From Bolinopsis microptera (Eukaryota > Ctenophora > Tentaculata > Lobata > Bolinopsidae): DNA of 64,000 nucleotides. The translations under genes were made by a program, and so were the position numbers. The notes beneath the pieces were generated by a model, which searched no databases, was not told the origin of the DNA, and worked only from the letters and a program-made list of their open reading frames with translations. Each line of letters begins with the position of its first letter. Position 1 is the first letter of the stretch. The stretch covers positions 5,542,483-5,606,482 of the forward strand of contig NC_087077.1 in assembly GCF_026151205.1 (NCBI RefSeq). Direction: 5' to 3'. Of the stretch, positions 44,600-56,875 are shown piece by piece.

Positions 44600-45888
44600 A
44601 GACAGGACTGTTCCAGAATTCGCAGTGTCAACCATCAAAGACCTGAGCTTATACTCAGGAGTGTCAAAGAACCATTCATGTCATTTTAATTACCAACACG
44701 TGTAATGTAATTTACCAATTTGTGTCATTTTATTAATAATTACTTTAACAGATTTGTTTTACAAGAATTTATCTATAGTTTTGTATTGTAGTTCAAAACT
44801 ACAACTTTTAACGGGAATTTTATATACTTTTTACGTGCATATTTAAACGCTTGTTTTAATATTCATGTATATTTTCAATTTTGTAACCTGTTTAACAGCG
44901 AGTGTTTTGACAGGGAAATTTGTAATATTTCAAACATCACCTGTTATGATGTTGATAACTGCAGTGTGGCAGTGTTTCCTAACAGTTAGATTTTAAAATT
45001 TTAGAAAGTTGGGTATTTTAAACTAAGAAAATTGGATACATTCACTGTGTAAAGTTAACCTCATTTACGTATTTTCCTATAATTTTAACCCCGAATTACA
45101 GATCCCTATCTTCATGAACGGAAACTTTTTAAACTTTCAGGTCGAGTATATGATCTCGAACTGGTAACTATTAACAACAAATTTTCAGTGCCAAAGTCCT
45201 ATCTCCTAACATCACTTTATTTTTTTTCGCAGTTAATTTCTTGTCAGTTAGTCAGTACCTGTCAGTATCAATTTTAACACTGCTAACAAATAGATCAATT
45301 CATATAAAATATAAATATCGAGTGTGCATGTTAAGATATTGTTAAAGCTGTTGATTAGTTTGTATCTTACTGGAAAACTGAGTTTTAGAAACAGTTGAGC
45401 AATAACCTATATTTTGATTGTTACAGTTGGTGGAAGCTTTTTTCCAGTTCAACTAAGAGAGGTTTTGCTAAACTGTCGGCTTATTCTTCGGAATATTGAC
45501 CTAGCTCCAGTTTAATCAGTTTTCTAGTAAAATTCTAACACAGCAATTTCTCAAGAAAAACGGTATGTTTTAAAAAGGGAGTTTCGGTGAAAACACCATT
45601 TTTAATCGTAAGTTATGATTTTGCAGAATTCTGCAGTATTATGGGGTACTTTGAATTTTGTAAATCTGATAATTTTTGATTCAGATGATTGAGACGGAAG
45701 TTTTAAAATGACGTGGATTTTAAACGATTTTTTAAGTAGACTTTTTTCCTTTGTGAGAGGAAAATTTTGCTTATTACTAGCAAAATTTGAAATTTAGAAC
45801 GGCGCGGCGTGTTGTGCACGACAGTTCTTTTTGTATTTTGGTGGATCGGTTTTCGGGCTTTTTTAAAAAATTTTTAAATTGGGATGAG
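44600..45888. other. Non-coding internal region of the LTR element
   Basis: 1.3 kb between the gag-protease stop and the right LTR with no open frame of note. A pol gene would be expected here in a complete element. Confidence 0.7.
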
Positions 45889-46633
45889 TGTTATAATATA
45901 TGAGTTCTAAGATTATTCTTTGTATTATAAATATATATTATAGCTAATGTGAGAAGGTGTCACGGTGAAGAAGAGGTAAAGAAGAGATCCAACGAGGAAG
46001 GAGTAACAGAAGGTGTGTTAGAGTAACAGTGCTGTGTAGAAGGTGTACCAGCCTGCGAAGTCCTTCGTGGATAGTGTAGTAGAACACCGGTAGGTTCTAG
46101 TGTAGGTTATAGTTTAGGTTTATTCTTTTATATTGATTGATGATAGTTGTAGGTTTATATATTTCTTATGTTGTAAATGATTCATATTTATTGTATTACT
46201 TATGAATCATATTTCAGGTGTTTTTAGTGTGTGTGTGTAGTATTGTAGTGGAGTGTGGAACGAAGATAAGAAGATATAGTAAACAGTAGCTAGGAGTGTA
46301 AGTAGTAGTCAACTAGAAGAAAGAAGATAGTAACGAAGAAGTGTAATTTGTATAAACATAGTTTTAGTAGTATATTTTAGTAGGAAGTAAAGACTTTTAG
46401 TTCGGATATTATTTGGTGATATTTTAGTGTAGTAGTTTTAGTAAGTAGTTAGTTAGTAGTTAGTTTATAGTGGGAATCGGGTACAGGTCTAGGGAGGTTA
46501 GTGAGTAAGTGAATTATTATAATATCTAGTGTTAATTTATTAACACCTTCTATTTCAGTTTATTTATTATAATTCCGAGTTTTATTTTGTATTAACATTC
46601 CATTTAATTGTGTATCAGGAATAGGTTGTAACA
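45889..46633 (+). repeat. Right LTR
   Basis: 745 bp, nearly identical to the left LTR. The preceding sequence has only a weak purine tract (GGGATGAG). Confidence 0.9.
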
Positions 46634-46638
46634 TGAAA

Positions 46639-48194
46639 TGCCACCACATCATAGTTAGGGTAAAATATAATTCTTAAAAATTTTAAAATTGAGAAGATTG
46701 CTCAATGACTTAAAATTTAAAATTTAGCAAAAGATATCTAATTTTTAAATAGTTGGTTACAGTTTATGACAAGATGACAGTACTGGCATGATCAATTTTA
46801 TTGTGGCTGGTAAAAGGACCCAGTTGCCTGTAAGGGCTTTACCGAACCCCTGGGGACCACAATGTGATAGGATCAGGCCAGATGTAGAGCAATTTATTTA
46901 TTTCGGAGCTATGGTTACGTGGTATAGCTGGTGGTCATGTTTAAAGGTCAGTTTATCTTTGTGTGCTAATTATCCATCCAGATGCTTAGTGATGTGAGTA
47001 AATCATGCCCTTCTACAATATATAACGTTTAACTATAAATTTGTTTTTACCACAGAAACTGTGGCACTAAGGTCAAGAATTAAAAATTTGTACTCTCATT
47101 GATAGTTAAAGCGTTTTTTTCCCCAGCACTACTACACAACAAAAACCTGTCGGCCCACCGAGGAAACACAGTCGCAGAACAGGGAACCCAATTGTGCTCC
47201 TCTATTCTGCGATCGTGTGTATTTACTATAAACTAGCTAAATGCAGTTAGTAAAATTTTCTGGAATCATTAAAGTCGTTTGATTAGTTTATGTGTCAAAG
47301 TAATGTCCATGATAATCATATATTTGGATCCCCGTTGGGCAAACACTCGTCCCAAAGGCTAAGGCAAACCTTTCAATGTTTCACCATACGAAGTAAGGAG
47401 ATTTGTACACATACTCAGCCTACAACTCCACCCATGGGACGAGACGCATATACCCAGTCAGCAAACACTATACACAACATACACACGATAACAAACAATG
47501 TATAATGCCATTACTTCATTTAAAAGAAAATATATCTGCTATCTAATTTTAAAAATTGAAGAATAAACCTGAAGAGAGGAGAAGGAGAGAGGGGTTTGGG
47601 AGAGGTAGAGTAGGAAAACAACAGGATCCTGTGCCGCAGGATTTTAAAATTTGTTGTATGATGATTCGTTTTGTGTCGTCTCTTAGATTAATATAGGTCT
47701 GATACCCTTGTCATGGTTTTTTGCAATAACACCGTGGTTTACTCATATGATTATGTTTACTAAATCAACCTATTTCAATGATAATGCATGGTATGACTGA
47801 ATTGTAAACACGTGATAATTGAACGAAAAATAAATGATGAACATGATTCAAAAACTGTAAACCACCAAATGAATTATCGCTTAAATTTAAATAAGTATTT
47901 AAACAAAAACCATCATGTGCCGTTAAGCAGCAGGGCGCGGCTCATCTGGGCCACAGCAATTCGGCGAAAATGGGTTCGAAAAAGCCACTATTGGCACTCG
48001 AGTCCTTGATCTTTCCGATGGTTCACTGGGGCTTTTGAGCTGCCGTCCTTCAGCTTCTGTAAACTGAAATTACTACAAATCCAAGTTGAGGCAATCAGCC
48101 GACGCGCGGCTTTTATGGTTATATATGATATGTTTAATCTGTAATAAAGATCAAAATTTAAATTTGTATCTCTAAAATTTGTTTCTCTATCCAC
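46639..48194. other. Intervening DNA between retroelement fragments
   Basis: No gene recognised. A GC-rich block at 47925-48010 contains GGGTTCGAAAAAGCC and GGCACTCGAGTCCTT, similar to a block at 50610-50650, so a dispersed repeat family is present. Confidence 0.5.
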
Positions 48195-49586
48195 TTTAGA
48201 CCGTCACGTGTCAAAGAGGAAGTAGAAAATGACGAGAACATATTAACTTTGAACAATGTTGTCATTAAAAAAGTCCAAGAAGCTAAATTTCTAGGTGTCA
48301 TTATCGATGATCAACTTAATTGGAAAACTCACACACGGTCACTTAACTCAAAACTTAAATGTGAAGTAGGTAAGTTATGCAGAATACGACACATTGTCCC
48401 TAAACAGTATTATAAGGATTTATATCATACTTTATTCGAATCACATTTGGGATTTGGAATATCTGTATGGGGTGGTATTAGCAACAACCGACTCGAACCT
48501 CTCTTTAAAACACAGAAAAAGTGTATAAGAATTCTATTTGGGGATAAAGAAGCTTACTTCTGGCAACTGGCTCCTTTTGCCAACTGCTTTTGGTTTAAGC
48601 GCTGACTCACATTTGGAACTGGCACTGGTATAATTGTAATATCCTACGAAGTCAGCATGCTATATTATTTTGCAAAACTCGTTTAATATCTTGACAATAT
48701 TTAAAGTTTATGGTTTTAGGTTTAGGCGCGGCGCACGCGCCGCTTATATGTTATAGCTCATTCAGCTTCTGTTTTCAGCGCTGTGTTGCTACACACTGTA
48801 TAGCATGTGGGTCAAGCGCGGTGCCGCGCCTAAACAGCAAAAGAGTTATTTATTTTAAAATTTATTTTTGTATCTCAAAAATGACGTAAAGTTTTTGATA
48901 TGACGTAGAATTAAAGCTATTTCCGTACAGCCTAAGTGCTAAGCATGCTCGTTAGAAAAACTATGAACAATGAACATAACATGCTAGCTTTCTTTATTTT
49001 TGTAAGTCGCGTCGGCTGACATCTTGGGTTGTACTGGATGTAACAAGTTTATTATCGGATGTCTACTTATATTTATTATGATATCATTATTCATTGTAAT
49101 GGCAATAAAATTTAAATTTTGTTTTACCTAAAATTTTGTTTTACTTAGAAAAATTTAGAACTTGTGCCCGGACACGACCATTTGGTGAGCAAAGACTAGG
49201 TGTGGACTTTTACGAAAAAAGAACACTCTAAGCCCTTGTTTAAGAATCAGAAATTGTTAACTGTTCACAACCTGTATAAGTACACTTGTCTCTTAGAACT
49301 ATTCAAAATTAATAAGTTAGAGGAACCATTATCACTGTACTCATCATTCAACAGGTCACCACGACGAGAGGATTATTTCATCACATCACAACCATCCTCA
49401 CAATTCATCTACCAATCATCCTACATGTGGAACAGCTGTCGACAAACATCAAGTAAGATAATTTTTAATACTCCGACAAACGGGTTCAAGAATACATTGA
49501 AAATTGCTTTACAAGAATTGCAATTCAAGCGTGATACACTTGATTGGTGTGAGCTTAATTTTGCCACAAATGAGCTCAAGTTTTGA
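48195..49586 (+). pseudogene. CR1-like LINE 3' end split by an insertion
   Basis: The first piece (to about 48555) carries the end of a CR1/jockey-type reverse transcriptase: AKFLGVIIDDQLNWKTH, then LYHTLFESHLGFGISVWG and the thumb KTQKKCIRILFG. The frame is interrupted at about 48556 by roughly 590 bp and resumes near 49147, with a TCARTRPFG and LFKNQKLL...HNLYKYTC region, to a stop at 49584-49586. Orientation matches the AlkB-type LINE at 34921-41365, so it could be the 3' end of the same copy after loss of the RT core and insertion of the LTR element, or a separate copy. Confidence 0.75.
48556..49146. mobile_element. Non-coding insertion within the LINE 3' end
   Basis: Placed between ...GAAGCTTAC and TTAGAAAAATTT. 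Removing it restores a continuous conserved LINE frame, and TTAC occurs at both borders, so a short target duplication is likely. An internal hairpin pairs GTTTAGGCGCGG (about 48718) with CCGCGCCTAAAC (about 48825-48836). Family unknown. Confidence 0.6.
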
Positions 49587-51470
49587 TTAATGTGAGTTAC
49601 TAAAATAACCACTTATCTTTCCTCATACATGCAACCACTGCACTCCAACTAAACACATTATTTACCACAGTCCACACACCATACTCCACAGATGATATAT
49701 ATATATATATACACACAAACACACTAGTACTGAACAATTGCACTGTAAAACATGCTCACGATACACTCAAAATTGGAAATATTCAACGGCTCGTATATGA
49801 AACTTAGCGACTTACACTCAGTGTACACCCAGTGTTAACCAGTATTACACACTAGTAAATTCTACGTAACGCGCGAAAACAATAATTCTGTAGCGTTTTC
49901 ATTGTCACATCTCACGTCGACGGGATTAAACGCGCGCGCGCGTAACAACTTATCTTACTGCTAACTCAGCGACTAAACACACGACGACTTTGACTATTGA
50001 CAGATGATTAAACAATTGTGAGTTATGACGGACTTAACTGTATGGGTCAACTACTGAAACTGTATTGTTTACTATCTTATTCATTATACTGGACATGAGA
50101 TGACGAAGTATCTTAAGCAGCACTTTATACCCCCACTTAGAACTTGATTAGTCACGAACAATAGAATCATCAAAAACCAATACAATAAAACATCTTGATC
50201 AACAAATGCCTAGCAGCACCAGACAGCAGCCGTGTACCTTTTTCGACTCCGTGGAGTCCCTGATGGACTTTTGTTTACTTTTGTTAATAATCGGACCAAC
50301 CTTTCTTTCTCGAAACATGTATCCTATTGTATTTCATTATAGTATTAAGATGCGAAGATATACTAGATATTACAACGAAATAGCGGTATACCAAATTGGC
50401 CCTTGATATTAACTATAACCGTGTTGATGGTTTTAAATTTTGTATGTTGTAAGTATTTTAGTTTGTGAAGCGTTTACTACTCCCCTCAGCAAGACAGTTA
50501 GATTGTAGATTAATGATAATAATTGTCAAATGACGTTATATATTATATAACAGTTATAAATGTTCAATAGTTGTACTGTTGTAGAGCGATTTCAAGAGTA
50601 GTGGTCCACAGGGGTCCGAAAAAGCCGTACAGGCACTTGGGTCCTTATCCTTGTCACTAATCTCAATTGGATTCGGTTTATACAAAACATGAACATTTAG
50701 ACGTACACATTGACACGATATTTATTAGAAAGCAAAAAGTATAAAATAATACGTGCGTGCGCAGCTTGAGCCGCGCCGCATAAGAACGGATGCGTGCAGG
50801 GGCTGGAGTACGCTTGTATGTAGATTAATGAAATGTTGCATTGTAAATATTGAGTATTGACGATATTATTATGATCTAATAGTAAATTTTACAAAGCTGG
50901 CTTTGGATTTAGGTAAGATTATAATTTGTAATTTATTTTAAAAAAACCACAGATAGTTTTAAATTTATTTCTATTTGTCGTATAATCATGAACAATTTAA
51001 TCCTGTTTTCAAGAATGCGCGGCTTTGGCGGCCAGTTATTGACTTATACATTAAATTGAATTTTAAATAGAAATGTGAATATAAAACGATCTTCGGTGCG
51101 AAGCAAGAATACTAGTTTGCGCGGCGCGTCGAAGCGGCGAAGTCCTCCAAAGTAGAGCAAGTAGAGCTTGTAGGTTTACAACCTACCAGGACGCGCGTTG
51201 AGTACCGAGTTGGACTCGTCGACGGTCCTGTATATATATATATATATTTTGATGTTTACTTTCACCTCTGCATCTTTTGTTTATATCTTATGATTGAATG
51301 AGACTTACTCACAAATTTCCCATCTCAGTATTGATCTATTTTTGTCATGTTTTTAATTTACTTCATAGAACAGTTATTTTAATAAACTTGCTTTCAGAAT
51401 GAGACATGTAAAGATTACACAATCGATAGCTTAATGTGAATTTCGTGTTTTACTGTTTCACTGAATGTCT

Positions 51471-51474
<4 letters not shown>
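49587..51474. other. Intergenic DNA with GC-rich repeats
   Basis: Contains a (TA)n/(CA)n tract at 49697-49726, CGCG-rich stretches (49932-49944, 50757-50790, 51118-51135) and the GGGTCCGAAAAAGCC block at 50614. Nested small stems (GTAGGT/ACCTAC, CAGGAC/GTCCTG) lie at 51165-51235 just before a (TA)n run. No gene recognised. Confidence 0.5.
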
Positions 51475-51531
<57 letters not shown>

Positions 51532-51532
51532 C
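51475..51532. repeat. (TA)n microsatellite at the 5' edge of the Penelope element
   Basis: About 28 TA units. They read through in frame as alternating Tyr-Ile into the Penelope ORF, so the apparent start at 51465 is not a real start. Confidence 0.9.
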
Positions 51533-52885
51533 CAAGCGTCATGAATCTAAGTTGAAGAGAGATAAGGACTATGCTATTTATGTTGCACCTTCATATGTGG
51601 ATAATGCTAAACCTGTGAAGAAGAGGAGAAGAAGGAAGAGAAAAAAGATTAATCGTACTACATCCCACAGACATCAGAGGACGTTAATCAAAGGTACTCT
51701 TCCCAAGGTTGAAGACTTGTCAATGGAAAACATGTCCAGAACAGTTGTAAATCTTACAGACAAAGAGCTTAGTAAAGAGCAACTCTATGTCTTTTTCTTG
51801 TCTCACAAGTTTGCACCTACACCTCCCCTACCAGATCTAAGCCGCTTCGAGAACGATTTGTGTAGATGGTTTTCTAAAATGAGAGCTAAAGTTGTATTTG
51901 ATAGCTTTAAATGTGGACCCAACAAAGCAGATAAGAGAGTTACTGACATGGAACGTTGTCTTATAAAGACTGATGCATCACGTACTTTCGAATCTTGTAA
52001 AAACCCTGCACTTGAGGCGTTTATAAAATGCTGCAGAGCAGAAGTAGACCTCCACAGGCCAACTCAGAAATTCGTCTCACCAGATAACATCGCTGCGCCC
52101 ATCAGAGCAGCTCTCAAAGAAGTCAAAGGTTGGAAAGACATTGTTATCAGACCATTCGATAAAGGAGTAGGATTCTTCCTTCTTAGTGAAGAAGATTATA
52201 TTCAACGAATAGGTGTACATTTAAATGATAGATCTGTATATAGTATTGTAAATAATGTAGATGATTTAGTTGTAGAATTGATTGATAAAATTTCGAATTG
52301 GACAATTGAGTTTAAAGATGAATTAGGTATGTCCAAAAAAGGTCAAGGAGTGGGTTATTCCATGTACTGAGCTTAACCAGCCTGGAAACATGTACCTGAA
52401 TCCCAAGGCACACAAACCACCTTTGTATCCTGGGAGGATGATTACCACCGGCTGTGGTTCATACATTGAAAACCTTTCTGCCTTGACTGCGTATGAATTG
52501 AAGAAGGCTACTTTGAATTATAGAATTATTGATACCCCTCACTTTCTGAGGAAGATTGATAGCCTGAACGAGTCTAGCATATTGTTGGGAAAGGAGGTTA
52601 TACATGTTGCCATCGATATATCTAACATGTTTACCAACATTCCTAGGGATATGGGGATCCAACAATGCACTAAGCACCTGAATAAAAGGAGTAGTGGTGA
52701 TCAATTGTTTAGTACAGAATGCATTATTAGTGCACTAGAAATTACTCTTGATTACAACATTGCTTCATTTAACGGTATAACATACCGCCAGGAGCGTGGA
52801 GCAGCGATGGGTCCTAAGAACTCATGTGAGTATGCTGATTGTGCTATGGATAAGATTGATATCTTAGTTAAGGCCAGAGGGGGGG

Positions 52886-54318
52886 GTAAGGGGTCAAAAA
52901 ATTCTACCAAAATATTATTTTCTAAATCGATTTAATTTTTGATGACAAAAACATTGCTGCTATTCACATATTTGTAGCTGATTAACTTTATTTTATAATT
53001 GAGGTTAACCGATTTTCACAAAATTGACTATACAACATTGAGGTTAATAAAATTGAGGTTCATATTTTATTACACGCCATAATTTTTTGTTATTTCGGTC
53101 AGCAAATGTAAACTCTAAATTTTAGGTTCATAATTATCAGAAAAAGTAATATCCAAACGTGATTAAATGAGGTTAACCTCTTCTTTTAGATATATCGAGA
53201 ATAGATCAAATGATAGAGTTATTATTTTCATCGTAAGTTTACGGTATACAAATTTCTAAATAGATGACGTGTTGATTGACTTTCTTTTATCTTGAGAAAA
53301 TGAAAAAAATGAGGTTAACCATCACATTTTGGTACCGTAGGGAATATACATACGATTCTTACTTATGTAATGTACCACAATATCGAAGTGAGGTATCTAT
53401 TGGTATCACAATGCCTACAACTATAATCACGTGACAAAGGTGATTTGAACTGACCATATTTTAGTAGAAGATTTTACCCGTAAATGGCTAAAAAATGAGG
53501 TTAACCTCTCATTTTTTGAATATCTGACCAGTCAATTACATGTTAACCTCAAAAACTTAATCGTTATACTGTACAAATGTTTTACTACATATATAGTAAC
53601 ATATTGATAAACCAATCCCAGTGTTATATGGTCTAAAGCGAGGTTAACAACCAAATTCTAAGCAGTTAGTGTTTACAGGAAGTCTTGGTTAACCTCATTT
53701 TTTACAATACAAGGACATTAACTACTGAAAGTGGCTAAAATCATTTAGGAGACGGCCAGGTCTGATCAAGCAAACGTTATTAAGTGTATAAAAAGTCCTA
53801 ACTAACGAACTGTGATACATTCCAGTGAATATTCAAAATTTTGAAAACACTAAATTGCATCTATCTCAAAACACATTTTTTGACCTTTCGATTCCTTAGT
53901 TGAGAAAACCGGCCACTCCCTGATATTGAGATTTGGTACAGTGGTTCCTTGGACAACTATCTAGATATCTGGTGCAGCGATTTTTTTTATTTGACTCGTT
54001 TCTCGAATTATGAGGTTAACCAATTAAATTTTCCGAATTTTTGACATGGTTAACCTCATAATTTGAGAACAGAGTCAAATAAAAAAAATCGCTGCACCAG
54101 ATGTGAGGATAATTGTCCACGGAACCACTGTACCAAATCTCAAGATCAGGGATTGGCCGGTTTTCTCAACTAAGGAATCGAAAGGTCAAAAAAGTTACAG
54201 CCGTTTAAAGTTCCAGTTTAACATGTAATTACAGGTAAACCTCAAAATTGAGCGCGCGATATCTCAGAAGCGCAAGGTCAGATTTTGATCCGGTTTTTTT
54301 CTTTTTGTTCGTCTCCAG
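52886..54318 (+). other. Intron-like segment inside the Penelope RT
   Basis: Begins GTAAGG and ends TTTTTCTTTTTGTTCGTCTCCAG, an ideal donor and pyrimidine-rich acceptor. Joining 52885 to 54319 keeps the RT frame (a split GTA codon, phase 1) between motifs B and C. The segment contains about ten copies of GAGGTTAACC or GGTTAACCTC and a large inverted repeat (53876-54193). Confidence 0.75.
53876..54193. repeat. Imperfect inverted repeat with ~146-bp arms
   Basis: Arms 53876-54021 and 54048-54193 pair from TTTTTGACCTTTCGATTCC / its complement inwards to GGTTAACC / GGTTAACC, with a 26-base loop. A few mismatches are visible (for example TATTGAG against CTCAAGATC). Lies wholly inside the intron-like segment of the Penelope element. 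Confidence 0.85.
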
Positions 54319-55685
54319 TAGCTATTATCAAATATGCAAAAACTACAAAAGTGCCATTTACCCCCCCCTCTGGCCTTAACGAAGGAGATCTAGAATATGG
54401 CCCGCCTCATAGACCAGCATTCTGGGGTAGATTACGTGATGACATTTATATGGCTTGGCCCGGTACTGTTGAGGAACTATTACAATTCATGGAATGGCTC
54501 AATAGTATCCACCCAAACCTTTTGTTTACTTACGACTACTCTAGGGACGGCGTTGAGTTTCTAGACACCTATGTCTATGCTGTTGGTGATGTTGTCCACA
54601 CCAAACTCTACTCTAAACCTAGTGACACCCACTGCTACCTTATCCCCACGTCATGCCATAGGAACCATGTTGTAAAAAACATACCTTTTGGAGTGGCGAG
54701 GCGGGTGAGACAGAACAACAGTGAAGACACTAACTTCTTGGAGCAGAGAGAGGTCTATACACGTTACCTTCTAGCCCGAGGTTATCATTCCAGTATTATA
54801 GAAGATGCCTTTAACAAATTTAGTGATATAGCTAATAGGAAAAACTTGTATACCCTTAAAGACAAGGATGAGTCGACTGCCTGTTTAATACCCATGGTGA
54901 TGGATCAAAATCCAGCACTTCCCAACATGGGGGGCATTATCCATAAGTATAAGCACCTTCTCAACCTTGATCCGGCCCTGAAGAAGCTGGTACGTGCGGA
55001 CAGTGTATTCGTGAGTCATCGAAAGAATCAAACTATCGGTGGCATGCTTGTACACAATAAGTACCGTGCCAGTGGAACTTTAAACTGTGATAATGAGAGA
55101 GAAACAACTGCAAGTCAGATCCAGGAACCAGACTCCGAAAGTCTAAGGGCGGTTCCCGGGGCTGTCGACCCAGGGTGCCATGCTTGTGGTAAATGCTATG
55201 TTTGTAAGCAAAATTTCCTGTCCCCCTGTTCCAACTTTAGTAGTCACCATTCTAAACAAGTTTTCCCTATAACTAAGTATATATCTTGTCAGAGTTATAA
55301 CCTCATTTATTTAATGGAGTGTAAGACTTGTAAACAGTCGTATGTCGGTTATACTACCTCAAATCTCCCTAAGAGATTCTCTAACCATAAGAGTCACATA
55401 AAGAAAGGTATAAGAAGTTGTAAATTAGTTAACCATTTTTTAGATATTGATCATGATTTAGATTTTAGTACCATAGCCTCCTATAATTCCTCACTTAGTA
55501 AGCACCTTTCTGTCATTATAGTAGACGCTTTAGTATTTGAGCCTAATATTAGTAAAGCAGACAAAGAAAAGGCTATGGAAGCTAGAGAGGGGTTCTACCA
55601 GACCCAATTGAAAACCCTTGAACGGTTTGGGGGTATGAACACCCTTGATAGTAACCATATACTTTTTAAATCTGCCGGAGCTTAG

Positions 55686-56875
55686 TTTTAGTTTTAGTAT
55701 ATTCTTGTAGATTTTATTTAGTTATACCATTATTCCAGAGACGTGCATACTACATTTTTTACTTTAGTATTAATTTTACAGGTTTTTTGTTGTGATTTTA
55801 AGTGATTTTCCGAGAATCAGTTATCAGTATTTAGATGAGAGATAAGATAAGAGTACATTTTTAACGGCTTTCAGTTTCTTTTTTAAATTTCAGTTCATCA
55901 GATTTTCCCACTGCTTTTAGTTTGTATTTATTCTCAATTGTATATGATTCGTATTTGTTGTAGTTACTTTAATGATATAATTTCTCAGAATTGATGTAAA
56001 TAAATGATGCAAAGACTTTCGACGATCTAATCACAACCGCTTTCTTTTATTGTGTAGAAGTCCAGCCATGAAATATATATATATATATACAATATATGGA
56101 ACAGATATTTTACGAGTATCACCCGTTAAAGTAGAGCAAACAATAAAATAGCAAATTAAGTAACCGTAAATATTGGTTTAATTGCGTATTTAAAAGTTTT
56201 TTCTTTATAATATTGCTATAATGTATAACATATTATAAATTGTTGTTTTCGCGCTTGTTTCACAAGTAGAATATAAGCTTCGGCGGTCACGCGCTACTGC
56301 AAGCGAGAGGGCTCTGGTTAGAGCAATATTTTATACTAAAAATAAACGTTGCTTTATTTAGTTGAATTGTTTTTATATAAATATTATATCAAATTAAAAA
56401 TAGTTGTATTTCTGCACACAAAAATTGCAATTGCAATTGCATTTATATTTGGATATGAAATAATTTAATACATAGTAAAATACACGCTGCGCAAATTTAT
56501 CATCACGTACATTTAAATAATCCGACATTATGTATATATCAAAAATCGAGCGCTATCTCGAATTAAACTGGACGAGTTTGTTGTCAAACTAACGATATGC
56601 AGCAATTACATTTTTACTACTCTTTATTTTCATTATTTCCTTTTAACATATTTATCCATATTTATTTTTGGTTTCATTCTTACGTGGCAAAAAAGCGTTT
56701 TATAAATCTTTATTCCACTGGGAAGTTTGATAAGGTTTTTTAAATAGAAATTTGGCTATTGTACCGAATTGTTTTAACTTACTAAACTGTCTTTGAAATC
56801 AATCAAGAGGATCAGGAAATCTTTCTTCCTCTTTCTGGCTATGAGATCAGCTAATCTGTTGACAAATCAAAAGAA
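55686..56875. other. 3' flank of the Penelope element
   Basis: AT-rich, with a short (TA)n at 56071-56088 and no gene. The 3' boundary of the element is not visible. Confidence 0.5.

Larger units (their letters stand above)
41566..46633 (+). mobile_element. LTR retrotransposon, gag-protease only
   Basis: Two LTRs (41566-42307 and 45889-46633) start TGTTATAATATATGAG and end GGTTGTAACA, and the element is flanked by the 5-bp duplication TGAAA (41561-41565 and 46634-46638). LTR differences seen by eye are one added GT, one added A and a substitution, indicating a recent insertion. The primer-binding region after the left LTR reads GTGGTAGCAGG, similar to initiator-Met-tRNA sites of copia elements. 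It encodes one gag-protease frame and no reverse transcriptase, RNase H or integrase core, so it must rely on another element. Confidence 0.9.
51533..55685 (+). pseudogene. Penelope-like element, reverse transcriptase plus GIY-YIG endonuclease
   Basis: Exon-like parts: 51533-52370, about 52360-52885 and 54319-55685. The first has a basic region (KKRRRRKRKK) and the N-terminal PLE block ending in RPFDKGVGFFLL. A one-base frameshift near the A run at 52335-52345 leads to the second part, with the RT fingers (NPKAHKPP), motif A (AIDISNMFTNIP) and motif B (GAAMGPKNS). After a 1433-bp intron-like segment the frame resumes with motif C (RLRDDIYMAW) and VEFLDT. The thumb follows, then a CHACGKC..C zinc cluster typical of Neptune/Poseidon-like PLEs, and a GIY-YIG nuclease (IYLMECKTC..SYVGYT, then KRFSNHKSH). 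The copy is probably dead because of the frameshift and missing 5' end, but the C-terminal 466 codons are intact. Confidence 0.85.

Noticed and set aside
51165-51240. Nested stems before the Penelope element considered as a hammerhead ribozyme
   Set aside because: The CUGANGA and GAAA core boxes of a hammerhead are not present in order.
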